Positions 43,719-55,260 of a stretch of 64,000 nucleotides of DNA are shown here, one piece after another. The stretch covers positions 11,227,297 to 11,291,296 of the forward strand of contig NC_033635.1 in assembly GCF_001540865.1 (NCBI RefSeq), read 5' to 3'. Numbering within the stretch: the stretch's first letter is position 1; every line of letters starts with the position of its first letter. The position numbers were made by a program, and so were the translations under genes. Under the pieces are notes generated by a model that was not told the origin of the DNA, searched no databases, and saw only the letters and a program-made list of their open reading frames with translations. This stretch comes from Ananas comosus (Eukaryota > Streptophyta > Magnoliopsida > Poales > Bromeliaceae).

Positions 43719-43774
<56 letters not shown>
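43719..43774. repeat. (TA)n microsatellite next to an M2-like MITE
   Basis: About 27 TA units followed at about 43777 by GGCCATGGCTCTATACTATT, start of a diverged M2-family arm. Confidence 0.85.
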
Positions 43775-43776
<2 letters not shown>

Positions 43777-44327
43777 CCATGGCTCTATACTATTATGAGT
43801 ACTTGGAGCCTGTAGTCATAAGTTGTTTTCAATGATGGAGCTTCCGAATTTGACGAATCACTCTGTTAAATATGATCTGTGTATTTGAAACTTCTAAAAA
43901 TAATTTCCTAAATTTTCGAAAATCAATAATAAAGCTCCATCAACGGTGGGCATAAAATGATCCGGTCAAACTTGAACGACGTCCTAAAAAGGACATGACC
44001 GGTGATCTTCAATCAAGATCGATTTATTGACTTTTCTATGTAGTGAATAGAATTTTCTATAAAAATTCAACAATTTTCGATTTTTTTACACCGTTAAACT
44101 AGCAGTATCTTATACCAGCGTTTAAAAATTATCAAATTTGCTGCCTCTTGATCTTAAGGTAAAATGATGTTGAAAATTTTAAATTTGATTTCCTAGAAGC
44201 TTTAATGCTTTAAATACGTTTAACGCGTGTGGATCGGATCGATTCGGAAGCTCATATCGATCGAAACAAACTTATGGTACGAGGCGATCGTATCAATAGT
44301 ATATGTAGCGGACCCTAATATACTATA

Positions 44328-44378
44328 TTATATATATATATATATATATAATATATATAATATTATAATATATATTAT

Positions 44379-44428
<50 letters not shown>

Positions 44429-44460
44429 CAAATATATATATATACACACACACACACACG
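44328..44460. repeat. compound microsatellite with inverted (TG)n and (CA)n
   Basis: (TA)n, then (TG)n at about 44397-44424, TATACAAATATATATATATA, then (CA)n at about 44443-44459. The TG and CA blocks are complementary and could form a hairpin. Confidence 0.85.
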
Positions 44461-44489
44461 CTCGCTGCGCCGTAAGCATCACCTCCTAG

Positions 44490-44870
44490 TTTTCTCATGA
44501 AAACTCCACGGAAAAGATTGTTTCGTGGCAAAACTGATGGTACTGCAGCGGCGGTGAGCTCAGCGGTCGTGACCAGACTCTCAAAGCCACTGCTTTGGAC
44601 TATCCATCAAAATATAGTCCGGCCCAATACGGGACCAAATCTGGGGCCGAATCCATTGACTACTGGACTCCATACATGGGCTTTTACCTTGCCATGCCCA
44701 AGTCCCTAATTGATAGTATCCTAGTCGGACTCAGTCACTTTCTATGATTTTCCCTTAGATAAAAAATAATTAAAAGTTTATTTCTTATGTTACTTATTTT
44801 GCGTAAGAAAAAAAAAAATCAAAATAATTTTTCGCCAAAAAATGAATTTATCAACGTACCCCAATTCAAA
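44490..44870. repeat. copy of the foldback-element repeat
   Basis: Shares AAACTCCACG, CGTGGCAAAACTGATG, GACCAGACTCTCA, ATCCATTGACTACTGGACTC, CATGGGCTTTTACC and TGTTACTTATTTTGCGTAA with the arms of the foldback at 49697-51545. The order of the blocks is rearranged relative to that element. Confidence 0.75.
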
Positions 44871-45264
44871 ATAGTAACTAAGTTTAAGGCATGCATAGGC
44901 ATTAATTGAAGGCAAATGTTTGTCCCTTCTTCCGGGGCTTGCTACACTGATTGCAGATATTGTACTCATATGTGACATCAATTTTGCATTCTTAAGATGG
45001 TTGTATTTATCATTGAGAACTAACTCCTGAATAAGTGATTTATTAATAAATTTGTTTGATACCCCATTTAACCTCACTATTAGTGCAAGAGATGCTCATG
45101 CTTAAGATCAGTCTCTGTATGAACAACTTTATTATTACCATTATTTTCTGATAAATTCATTCTGTCATTCTGCAAGAGACTATACATGGGACTCTATGAA
45201 GATTGATTGATGCTGGAGTAAAATTTGAAAGAAAGGAAAAAACTTGGACCTACAAAATGAATTA

Positions 45265-45266
<2 letters not shown>

Positions 45267-45298
<32 letters not shown>
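45267..45298. repeat. (AAT)n microsatellite
   Basis: About ten AAT units just downstream of the UPF0114 gene stop codon. Confidence 0.85.
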
Positions 45299-45361
45299 GT
45301 AGCTAAGTTGGCTCTTCTCCTGAGGTCATCTCATATAGTCTGGTGGTATAGCTATATGATT

Positions 45362-46836
45362 TTAAACAGAGATATTCGTGCTTCGCTGCGTTGTGAGCTT
45401 CGAGAGGAGGAAAACAGAAGCCGAGGAGACGAACACTGCTCCGGCGAAGCACGCTAGGTCGAGCCCGCTAATCAAGGGCACATTCTTGAACTTGTCCAAC
45501 ACCCCTGCATGAAGAATCAGCATTATGGCGTGGCCGAGCTTCGATTTCGCCTCTGATATCGACTGCATCGCAGTGCCTTCTTTAAGCTTCTGAAGAAGAC
45601 CAAAACTAACTGTTATCAGGTTTGTATCACAAGGCTGATTTTTATTTTTTTTTGCCACACTAGATTCAAGTAGAAAATTGGAAAATTAATCCTGACCTTT
45701 AGACTGAATGGGCCAAAGTTGGATTCTGCAACGGGATGCCGTTCTCTGTTCTTCTGATTCTTCCCACTTGACGCGGCAAACATGACATACAGTCCCATCC
45801 CAAAGGTGAGCAGAGCAGTTCCAACAAGAAACATGTCTGAGGAAGTTCAAATTAGCAGCATGAATCAAGCATATTCAAGGAATGGACAAGCAACTAACTT
45901 ATTATTAAGAGCTCTGTTTCGAGAAGGCGAACGCAGTTTAATTGCGTGTGGAATGAAACTTGAAGTAGTACCTAATGCTTCAATAAGCAGTTTTATTATC
46001 TCTCCTCGGTCTTCTGCTCTTTTCGATATCGCGTGGAAATACTCGAGGAAGGATTCGAGAACAAAGAAGCAGCCCTGCATTCCATAATTCCATTGCAGCA
46101 GAAGCAAGAACATTTTTAATTTCAGAAAAAAGCAAGAACATTTTTATTTGCATTCCTAGTTTTTTTTCTTTTTTTTTTTTTCTTTTAGCTAGAACGTAGT
46201 AAGTTAACTTATTACCTCGACAAAACACAAGATTGAGCCGACGAGGGATCCGGCTACTGCGATGAGGGAGAAGGATTGGCATCCAACAATCCCCTGACGA
46301 AAAGAAGAGAAATTAGTCGGTAATTAGTAATTAATAAGAAAGCACGCAAGAGACGAAACTCACGATAAGAAGATTAATTAAGTTTTTTTTTTTAAAAAAA
46401 AAGAAAAAGGTTAATTAATTATAACCTTCTCAACAAGAATCTGGCAAAGCGTTGCCCAGTTACGTTTATTCGTCAGTGGGGGTGGGGGACGAAACAGCTT
46501 TAGCACAGCCCCGTTTAGCTCCTTGGCTAGAAAAGATGAAAGATGGAAGGGAGGAGGAGGAGGCTGCTTCTGCTGCTTCTGCTTCTCATCGGGCGCAACA
46601 TGCACGGCGGCGTCCGCAGAAGCCGCCGCCCTCTTCGTCGTCGTCGTCGTCGCTTCGTGGTTGAGTCTTAGGCGCTTCTCTGCAGTACCACGGCCGCTGC
46701 ATGGAAGTCGAAGAGACGGGAGACTTCGACGAGGAGTTGAAGCAGGAGAAGAAGAAGAAGAAGAAGAAGAGGAGGAGGGAAGATGATCTGATCGGTGAGC
46801 TCGGGCGGCCCGAAGCAATCTAGTTGCCCCCGCCAT
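45362..46836 (-). CDS. UPF0114-family membrane protein, probably plastid-targeted
   Basis: Five minus-strand exons, 46836-46426, 46293-46216, 46074-45972, 45836-45697 and 45589-45362, with GT-AG junctions and matching phases, encode 319 residues. The first about 110 residues are rich in Ser, Arg, Thr and Pro with serine and threonine runs, typical of a plastid transit peptide. The UPF0114 domain follows, with membrane segments near SFSLIAVAGSLVGSILCF, DMFLVGTALLTFGMGLYVMF, HAIMLILHAGVLDKF and LDLACFAGAVFVSSASVFLL, and the conserved ESFLEYFHA and LGHAIML motifs. Family knowledge: bacterial and plastid multi-pass membrane proteins of unknown function. For exon 5 the acceptor at 45590 was chosen over an earlier AG at 45611-45610 because it gives the KLKE continuation seen in the family. 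The alternative adds seven residues and keeps frame. Confidence 0.88.
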
Positions 46837-49696
46837 TCTAGTTAACTCTCTACGTCTTCCTATAGATGAAGGTTATATAGTATGCATCTATATAAACACA
46901 TGCAAAAGAGAGAAAAAAAAAGAAAAAAGAAAAAAAGAATAAGAAGATCAAGAAGAGTACAATTAAACGAGGGGGAAAAGTGAAGGTCGGAGGAAAAGGC
47001 GCGGGGAGAGGAGGGGGAAGCAACAGAAGATTCTGCGCATATAGCATCGTGGTTTTGGCGGGATTTGGCACTACAGGTTGGTTGGTAGGTTTGTTTTTTT
47101 GTATTACTATTGGACGGCTGGGAATTTAGGGCTTGTTTAGTCAGCATAGTTAATTTGGACTTCAAAATGGAAATCGAATATTACTGATTCAGTTATGGCT
47201 AATTGAATTTTGATTTTTATTTTACTTTGAAATTAAAATAGCTTATTTTATTTATGGCACAATTCGATTTTAAATCCTACGCTGCTGGCCAGTTTCAAAG
47301 TAACTAACTCGAAATCCTCAAAAATCTCACCCTTCTCCACCGTCATCTCTCTACTCAAAATTATAAAAATATTAATTGTTTATTTCAATAATAAATAAGA
47401 TATTTTTGGATGATGCGTTATTTTATTTTTCTTTTCAATACAATTTAATTCTATTTTTTATTTTCATTCTCTTAAGAGAGAACAATTTGAACGCACAACA
47501 CATCATTCTTTTTTTATTAGCACTTTCCAATCTTAGACAGAAAATTTTCAAATTAAAATAGATTTTTCATAACTGGGTCGCAGCATGAATCATACATACA
47601 ATCCGCGCAGGCCGAACACGTGCCCGTGCAGATCTGGGAATCTTTTTCATACTTGTTCGGAGTTGGTCGGCGGGCGAAAGTACGCCGTTCATTAATTCGT
47701 TCCAGTTCGAACAATGATCAGGCCCTGTCCATCCCTGCGTAGCGGCCAAGGAAATAAGAACGGGTGGTTCGGACTTTTTTATAAAATAACTTTTTAAAAA
47801 CAGTGAATTATTCATCGCTTTCATAAATAAAAAATCTATTTTTTTTCTATAATTCTAACAACCACATAAATATTTCAATAAATCACATATAATCTTACTA
47901 ACTTGAAAATTCTAATAATCTATCCATACAATCCTAACAATAAAAAAAATCTTAATAATTTATCCATACAATCGTAATAATCAAACATCACATATAACCT
48001 TAACAAATTGAAAATCCTAATAATATATCCATATAATCCTAACAATAAAAAATTTTTAGTAATCTATTCATATAATTCTAACAATCAAATAAAAATTCTA
48101 ATATTCCACACACAATCCTAACAATCTCACTTTTTTATTTTCCGTATAATCTACGTATAATTTTAACAACCTTATATTTTTTCTCTTTCCCAAAAAATTA
48201 TAAAAAAGACGGCGAATCTTTAAAAGACCTTAAAGACGGTGAATCATTCACCGCTTTTTGAGAGTTAATTTGCCAAATATAAATTCGATAGGATTATCTC
48301 ACAAATTATAAAATTTTAGATGATTATTTTGTAAAAAAAAGTCTCAGGTTTTCAGTGCATATGCATAAATGATCTCTGTCTTTCTCTATCTCTCTGGCAT
48401 TATTTTACATACACTTTCAAATTTGGATGGTTTGAAACAAAAGCCTTTTGTTAATTCTGGCAAGAAGAAGAACACATTAATAAATTAAAAATTAAAACAA
48501 AATAGTGACTCAGGTCGACTTTTGATTGAGATCCATTTAACTTCGAGTGTTTTTTTTTCCTTTTTTGAAATCTTAAAATACTTTATCACACTTATTATTG
48601 ATATTCTAATTAAATTTAATAGTTTAAACTAATTTATAGTTATTAGCTAATTGTGTAACAAAATTTAATTAATTGAAATTCAAATAAGGATATTGAGAAG
48701 ATCCGACAGGTAGGCATGACTTAATTTTCAAACACACAAAAAAAAAACCCTCTTTTCTGAAATAGTCTGTAGTCACTTTTTATAGAAAAGAACTAAAATC
48801 TCATCTACAACTAGACGTTAAATCTCTCCAACATTACACTAGTTAATGGCGAGACCAATATTAATTTTTATTCTCACCAAATTGAAATTTTAACTAAAAC
48901 ACGACAACTACGTCAATTCAAATTCCCATATATACCAAATGTCCTAGTTACTCAAATGGGGCAAATACAAAAAAGAGTGTGGATCCAACAATTTGTTTGT
49001 GAAAAATAATTTTGATTTGTTATTCTATTGTTGGCTATTAGCATATGATTAATTTTATGAGGTTTATAACAAAGTTTTCTTTTTAGAGAAATATAACATG
49101 CTAGCTACTCGTTTCGTTTACTTCTTTTAAAAATAAATTTAGCTGAAAATATAAATTAACTAGGATTCGAATTTAAGATATTAGACAGTAGATTAAAAAA
49201 ATATATAATTTATTTATCATAAATTTAAAAAAAATATATAATTTATTTTCTAGTTTTTAAAAAAGTAACTTTATCTTTCATATTTTTTTAAAAAAAATCT
49301 GTTATATTCTAACTTAAATTTATATAGTCGATCGATAACGACAATAATTACATAGTTTTTGTTTTTGTTATACAAATTGAGTTTAAATAGTGAATTAAAT
49401 TTAATTTTGGATATTAAATTTGAATTAACAATAAACAAATTTCAGTTAAAGTGAATTAAAATTAAAATTTAAAATTTGAATTAAAGTGAATTAAAATTTG
49501 ATACTTTTAGTTAAATTGTTGATCCATCAGAATTCGAAAAAAAATACAAAAACAATTCAATGTATAACTAAAGTTTAATTCTGAATTTAAGATGAAATGA
49601 AAGTACAAAATCAAATGAGATTAAAAAATATACAATTTAAATTAAATTTGAATTTTATTGTTGGTTGTAATAAACAAAAGTTATTCAAACAAATAA
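46837..49696. other. spacer with degenerate AT-rich repeats
   Basis: Upstream of the UPF0114 gene. 47855-48135 is an imperfect array built on ATCCTAACAAT and TAATCTATCCATA units, flanked by inverted GTGAATTATTCATCGCTTT and GTGAATCATTCACCGCTTTT. A minus SINE copy lies at 49087-49220. No gene seen. Confidence 0.5.
49087..49220 (-). mobile_element. tRNA-derived SINE copy, minus orientation
   Basis: Reverse complement shows AATTCGAATCCTAGTTAATT (B-box), AGCTAAATTTATTTTTAAAA, ACGAAACGAGTAGCTAGCAT and an A-rich tail. Closely similar to the copy at 53545, including a shared flank ATATATAATTTATTTATCAT, so the two may derive from duplication of a larger segment. Confidence 0.7.
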
Positions 49697-50371
49697 ATTT
49701 TAGTGGATAATATTGAAATAATTTAAAAATATTCATCTAAAATGAAAAGATATGAAATATTTCTAACATTACCCCTTGAGAGAAAAAAAAAATTAAAAAT
49801 TTATTTTGTTATGTTACTTATTTTGCGTAATAAAAAAAATCAAAGTATTTTTTCGCCAAAAAATGAATTTACGGACTTGCCCAAATTCAAAAAAAAAAGT
49901 ATTTAAAAATTACGAAATTTGAATAAAAATATTTTTAAGTGCGGCTCAAAAAATGCGTTCAATACGCACACACGGTCACCGCCCCTTAGCATAACCTCCG
50001 AGATTTTTTTAAAAAACTCCACGAAAAAAATTATTTTGCGGCAAAACGGATGATACTGCAGGGGAGGTGACCTCACGGGCGGTGACCAGACACTCACAGC
50101 CATTTGTTTGAAGGAGCCATCAAAATATAGCCCGGCCCAATGTGGGACCAAATACGGATGCCATACGGGGTGAATCCATTGACTACTGGACTCAGTACAT
50201 TGGCTTGTTCCGGCCCAAGCACCTAATTAATAGGTCTCTTTATGGAGTAGTTTGTTTATTAAGGAAAATTTCAACCTTTTGTTTTGACTTAAATTTTAAA
50301 ATAATAAAATATTTAAAAACTATCAATTTGGAATAAAAATATTTTGAGAATGGCTCATAAAATTCGTTCTC

Positions 50372-50402
<31 letters not shown>

Positions 50403-50807
50403 NCATATGCTAAGAGAAATAAGCCCGGTCCAATGGGTGACCAAATCGGGATGCAATACGGGCCGAATACTCTGACTACTGGACTCGATACATGGGCTTT
50501 TACCCAGCCCAAATGCCCGCTTTTTGGCTTAGTTTGTTTATTAAGGAAAGTTTCAACTTTTTGTTTTTACTTAATTTTAAAATAAGAAGATATTTAAAAA
50601 TTATGAATTTGGAAAAAAAATATTTTTAGTATGACTCATAAAATTCGTTTTAAATATATATACATAACTAATTTTCAAATCATATACTAATAGAAATAAG
50701 CCCGGCCCGATGTGACACCAAATGTCGATGTCATACGGGCCGAATCTATTGGCTACTGGACTTAACGCATGGGCTTTTGCCAAGCCCAAATCCCTAATTT
50801 ATAGTTC

Positions 50808-50863
<56 letters not shown>

Positions 50864-51545
50864 TTTTACGAGTCATTCTCAAAATATTTTTATTCAGAAT
50901 TCAGAATATTTTTAAATATTTTCTTATTTTAAAATTTAAGCCAAAACAAGAGGTTGAAATTTTCCTTAATAAACACAACTAATCCAAAACGAGACCAATC
51001 AATTAGGTGGTACTTGGCCCGAGTAAAAGCCCATGTACCGAGTCCAGTAGTCGATGTATTCGGCCCGCATTGCATCTAGATTTGGTCCCACATTGGGCTG
51101 GGCTATCTTTTGATGGGTAGTTCCAATAAATGGCTATGAGAGTCTGGTCACTACCGGTAAGCTCACCTCCCCAGCAGTGTCATCTATTTTGCCGCAAAAT
51201 ATTTTTTTTCGTGGAGTTTTCATCAAAAAACTCTTTGGGTACGCTTATGGGGCGGTGGGCGTATTTATATACATATATATTGAACGATTTTTCCGAGTCA
51301 CTCTCAAAATATTTTTATTCAAATTTTTTATTTTGAATTTGGATATGTCGACAAGTTTATCTTTTGACAAAAAATTATTTTAATTTTATTTCCTTATGCA
51401 AAATAATTAATATAACAAAATCTAAATTTTTTAATTTAAATTTTTTTTAAAGGACAATCTTTGAAATATTTCATATCTTTTAATTTTAGGTGAATATTTT
51501 TAGATCATTTTAATATTATCTACTAATATTTAGTTATTATATTAA
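49697..51545. mobile_element. 1.85-kb foldback element with ~690-bp inverted arms
   Basis: Left arm 49697-50380 and right arm 50858-51545 are inverted copies. Matching landmarks include GATATGAAATATTTC, TTTTGCGTAA, AAACTCCACGAAAAAAA, CCCAATGTGGGACCAAAT, GACTACTGGACTC, TTTATTAAGGAAAATTTCAA and AATAAAAATATTTTGAGAAT. The loop holds two additional direct copies of the inner arm (about 50404-50640 and 50690-50810) and (TA)n and (GA)n tracts. An N lies at 50403. No coding capacity was recognised. It resembles foldback or long-TIR Mutator derivatives; the class is not settled because the target duplication could not be defined. Confidence 0.85.
50811..50858. repeat. (GA)n microsatellite in the foldback loop
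   Basis: About 23 GA units at the inner end of the right arm. The left arm ends in CTCTCT then (TA)n, so the two inner ends carry partly mirrored simple repeats. Confidence 0.85.
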
Positions 51546-51863
51546 TTTTTTATTGATTGCAAACTAACAATTAAATCTAAATCTATTTTCAAATGTATAT
51601 TAACATTNTATATAATTAAAATTTAATTTAAAATAACTAAATTATTTTTTATACATAAATTATAATAATACAACAATAAAATTACAAACGATAAAAATAT
51701 TAATACTTAATTAATCAATTTTTTTTTCATATTTTAATTGTACAAACTAAATAAAAAAATTAAAACTTAACTAATCAATTTTTATCATATTTTAAATATG
51801 TCAACTGAATAAAAGAATAATTAATAACATAATTAAATATATTTAAATATAATTATATTTACC

Positions 51864-52012
51864 ACCGACCGTCCGTAGAGCAAGTGGCAAAGGGCTTGGT
51901 GGTTGGTATCCGAAACCCAAATTCGAATCCTAGTTGATTCACATTTATAGCTAAATTTATTTCTAAATGAACTAAACGAAGTTGGTAGCGTGCTACCTAT
52001 CTCTCAAAAAAC
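51864..52012 (+). mobile_element. tRNA-derived SINE copy
   Basis: CCGTAGAGCAAGTGGCAAAG (A-box region), AATTCGAATCC (B-box), TAAATTTATTTCTAAATGAA, GGTAGCGTGCTACCTATCTC and an A-tail. Flanking TATATTTACC (51854-51863) and TATATTCACC (52013-52022) agree at 9 of 10 bases. Confidence 0.85.
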
Positions 52013-52073
52013 TATATTCACCGTAATTGACTTCGACCCACGATATTATGTTGTTTGAGGTTAACTTGAGTTT

Positions 52074-52161
52074 CGATCGTAACTTTTTTACGGCGAATCA
52101 AACAACAGAAGTGATTACGATCGTAACTTTTTTACGGCAAATCAAACAACAGAAGTGATTG
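52074..52161. repeat. 44-bp tandem duplication
   Basis: Two adjacent units starting CGATCGTAACTTTTTTACGG and differing at about two positions. Confidence 0.9.
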
Positions 52162-52837
52162 TTTATGGCGAAAACGACTTCCCTCCTCTCAACTTCCAAC
52201 CCACTTTCACCCAATCAAATATGCCCTTAGTAAATGAGTAGAACACGAGCTGAGGTCAGTTAGTTCGTGTTCGGCTCGATAACAGCTTGAATACGTATAT
52301 AATTTATATGTACATAATTTATATAATTTATATTTGTATATATAAATAATAAATAATTAAATATATAGATATATAATACATATTTTTATTATTTAGTTTT
52401 TAGTTCCATCTAAATATAAAGCCCAACTTAATTATTAAAAGGCCTATTTATATATAAATTTCCATCCATTAGGTCAAAATCTAATAGGGACGTAAAATCT
52501 CATAAATTTATTATATATATTTTTTAAAAAATTTTTAATTTATTAATCGTGGATCAATTTATTTTTGGCTTGATATTTTAACGTGTCAGCTTATGTACGT
52601 TCAACTTATTTATGAAACAAGTAGCACATGAGCCGGCTCTTAACTCGCTGTTACATGTTTGACTCGTTGACACCCTTAGATGGGAGTATTCAACAAATCA
52701 CAGTAATTGACTTCGTCAATAATTAGTAACGGAAAGGGTAACGATCCGGTCTCCGGTAAAAGCGTGTGCATTGACTCCTTCCGCGAAGTATTATTCATGA
52801 CCGGTAATACACGCTAGTTAAAGAACCCGTTCGAAGC

Positions 52838-53538
52838 TTCTATCTCTTTTCGTTCCGTTTGAAGAAAAAAAATCCTAAAGATAGATTAATACAGACTTTA
52901 ATATTAAAATTTATATCTAAAAAATGATCAATAATAGATAATTATCGAAGAACATAAGCACATTTATTATCTGTAGCTATCATAAATTATATGTATTAAT
53001 ATTTGTAAATATTAATTATCTCAGTATTGAAAATAAAATTAAAGAATAAAACTAAAAGTATATTTTTTAAAAAAAATATCTAAATCAAATAACTAAAATA
53101 AGTGGATGAACCAAACACAGTAATTCTGACAGGATTGCCTGCCAAGATAATTCGAACCAAACGCATCTAAACATGCTACTCGTTTCATTTATTTTTAATT
53201 GTGACGGTGATTCTATCTCTATTCATTCCCTTTGAAGAAAGGAAGGATCCTAAAGATAGATTAATACGGACTTTAATATTAAAATTTATATAGAAAAAAG
53301 ACCAATAATATATAATTATGGAATAATATAAGCCCACTTATTATTTGTAGCTATTGTTAATTATATGTATTAATATTTTTAAATATTATTTATCTCAATA
53401 TTAAAAAAAATTAAAGAATAAAACTAAAAGTATATTTCTTTCTGAAAATATCTAAACCAAATAATTAAAATAAGTGGATGAACCAAACGCGGTAATCCTG
53501 ATAGGATTGCCTGTTAGGATAACTCGAATCAAACGCAC
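52838..53538. repeat. two ~330-bp direct repeats
   Basis: 52838-53166 and 53211-53538 share TTCTATCTCT, CCTAAAGATAGATTAATAC, AAAACTAAAAGTATATTT, AAAATAAGTGGATGAACCAA and AGGATTGCCTG. Both units end in AACGCA-type sequence. Unit ends resemble TIR-like CCAAACGC motifs of plant MITEs, so a tandem MITE pair is possible. Confidence 0.85.
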
Positions 53539-53544
53539 CCTTAG

Positions 53545-53685
53545 AGAAATATAACATGCTATTCGCTTCGTTTATTTTTAAAAAAAATAAATTTAGCTGA
53601 AAATATAAATTAACTAGAATTCGAACTTGGAAAAACAGACAGTCGATTAAAAAAATATATAATTTATTTATCATAAATTTTGACC
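53545..53685 (-). mobile_element. tRNA-derived SINE copy, minus orientation
   Basis: Same blocks as the 49087 copy, including GTTCGAATTCTAGTTAATTT on the minus strand, ACGAAGCGAATAGCATGTTA and the A-rich tail (T/A mixed). Confidence 0.7.
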
Positions 53686-54101
53686 AGTAAACACATAAAA
53701 GAAAATGTATGTGAGGGTGTTATGGAGAAGTCTATTATAAATTATTTTCAAAAGTAAAATTACGTTGAGAATAATTATAAATAAAAATAATATTTTTTTA
53801 TTTATAAACTATTTATGATAAATTTATTTTTTATATTTTTTTTATTATATACTTAGTTTTATTGGAATTTGGAAAAGAATTTTTGAATCCGCCAACGGCG
53901 AGGGGTGGCCGAATTCAGGTTTAGATTATGCTAAGATTGACTCGAGTACACGTGTTGGTGCAAACGCTTTAATTAATTGGCAACTGAAGTTAATTAATTA
54001 ATTTTCTCTCTAGCTGGCAACGTCCTAGGAGAAGAGTCAAAGGGAGCAGTAATAGGTTGCGGAAAAGTACTCAGGAAATTAAGGATACTAGGTACTAGGT
54101 A
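53686..54101. other. spacer, no gene seen
   Basis: AT-rich, nothing supported. Confidence 0.35.
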
Positions 54102-54287
54102 GGAAAAATTCTAGAATGCACCGGGTGCATTGGTGATGTGGCGCAACAAACTAATTAAATATTTTTTAAAAAAATATATATTTTATCATAATTATAAAAA
54201 AATATTTTTATTATAATTTTGTTTGAAAAAAAAATAATTAATTTATTATTAATGACGTGGTGTAAGTGTAACCGTATAGAATTCCTC
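54102..54287 (+). mobile_element. 190-bp MITE, family M1, copy B
   Basis: Begins GGAAAAATTCTAGAATGCAC and ends TAGAATTCCTC. Flanks ACTAGGTA (54094-54101) and ACTAGGTT (54288-54295) agree at 7 of 8 bases, suggesting an 8-bp duplication. Confidence 0.85.
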
Positions 54288-54510
54288 ACTAGGTTGGGAG
54301 CAGGTACTACGCAGTGTCGGTTCGATTATTGACGCTATGGATCATGACATGCACGTGCTTAAGACATATGTATATTTGACAATTCACACGACATGATTGA
54401 CGCCATGTTGGGGAGTGTTGTTTTGCAAAATAGAGTACGGAAAAAAGAGAGAACATTATAATATTTTAAAGCAACTTTTTATTAGATAATATTTGGATGT
54501 CTTTTTTTAC

Positions 54511-54701
54511 GAGGAATTATATACTGTCACACTTGCACCACGTCATCAATAACAAGCCAATCATATTCCTTCTTTTCAAATAAAAGTACAATAAAAATAC
54601 TTTTTTACAATCATGATGGGACATATATTCTTAAAAGGATTAATTTGATTGGTTTATTACGCCACGTCACTAATATATCCGTTGCATTCTAGAATTTTTC
54701 C
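54511..54701 (-). mobile_element. 190-bp MITE, family M1, copy C
   Basis: Reverse orientation relative to copies A and B (GAGGAATTATATACTGTCAC ... GCATTCTAGAATTTTTCC). Flanked by TTTTTTAC at 54503-54510 and 54702-54709. A paralogous segment at about 60540-60700 lacks the insert and serves as a related empty site. Confidence 0.88.
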
Positions 54702-55153
54702 TTTTTTACACTTTTAAAATACATAGATTAAATCCTAAAATTTGCAATTTTGGAATAAAATAAAAAGGCAATTATTTATATATTTTTGAAAAATTTTCGA
54801 CTTTCTAATTTATCTCTCTTAAAAGGTTAATATTAAAAATAACTTTCTTACGTTCCAACTTATATTCCTAAAGTTAAATTCTATTAATTAACTATTAGCA
54901 ATAGTTGTTATCTGTATGAAATTATTATTTTGCCCTTTCAAATATACTTTCATCATCACCGACTTTTTTTATTTACTTAAAGTTACAAAAAAATTTTTAA
55001 TTTTTGATCTTTTCAAATTAATATACCCTTCTACCATCACCAATATTTCTTATTTGCCCTAAGTTAAAGGCAAAAGAGGTATTTTGATTTTTTTTTAATT
55101 CTAGTAGATATTTAACCTACGTTTAATCCAAGTTAACTTAACGGGTTGTCAGT

Positions 55154-55260
55154 TGTCACGACATAAAGATTTTCTCCGCAATTTCGCTTTACAATCACCC
55201 AAACTCCAAAGCGGACATCTGACGGAGGTTTTAGCTTGGAATCTTCTAGAAGCTTCTACG
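55154..55260 (+). repeat. 5' LTR remnant
   Basis: Matches 59109-59216 of the 3' LTR with three substitutions and a one-base indel, starting at the shared TGTCACGACATAAAG. Homology ends abruptly at CTTCTACGC, where gag coding sequence begins. Confidence 0.9.

Noticed and set aside
47567..47824. 85-codon minus-strand frame
   Set aside because: No domain, no splice context, unlike codon usage of the confirmed genes.
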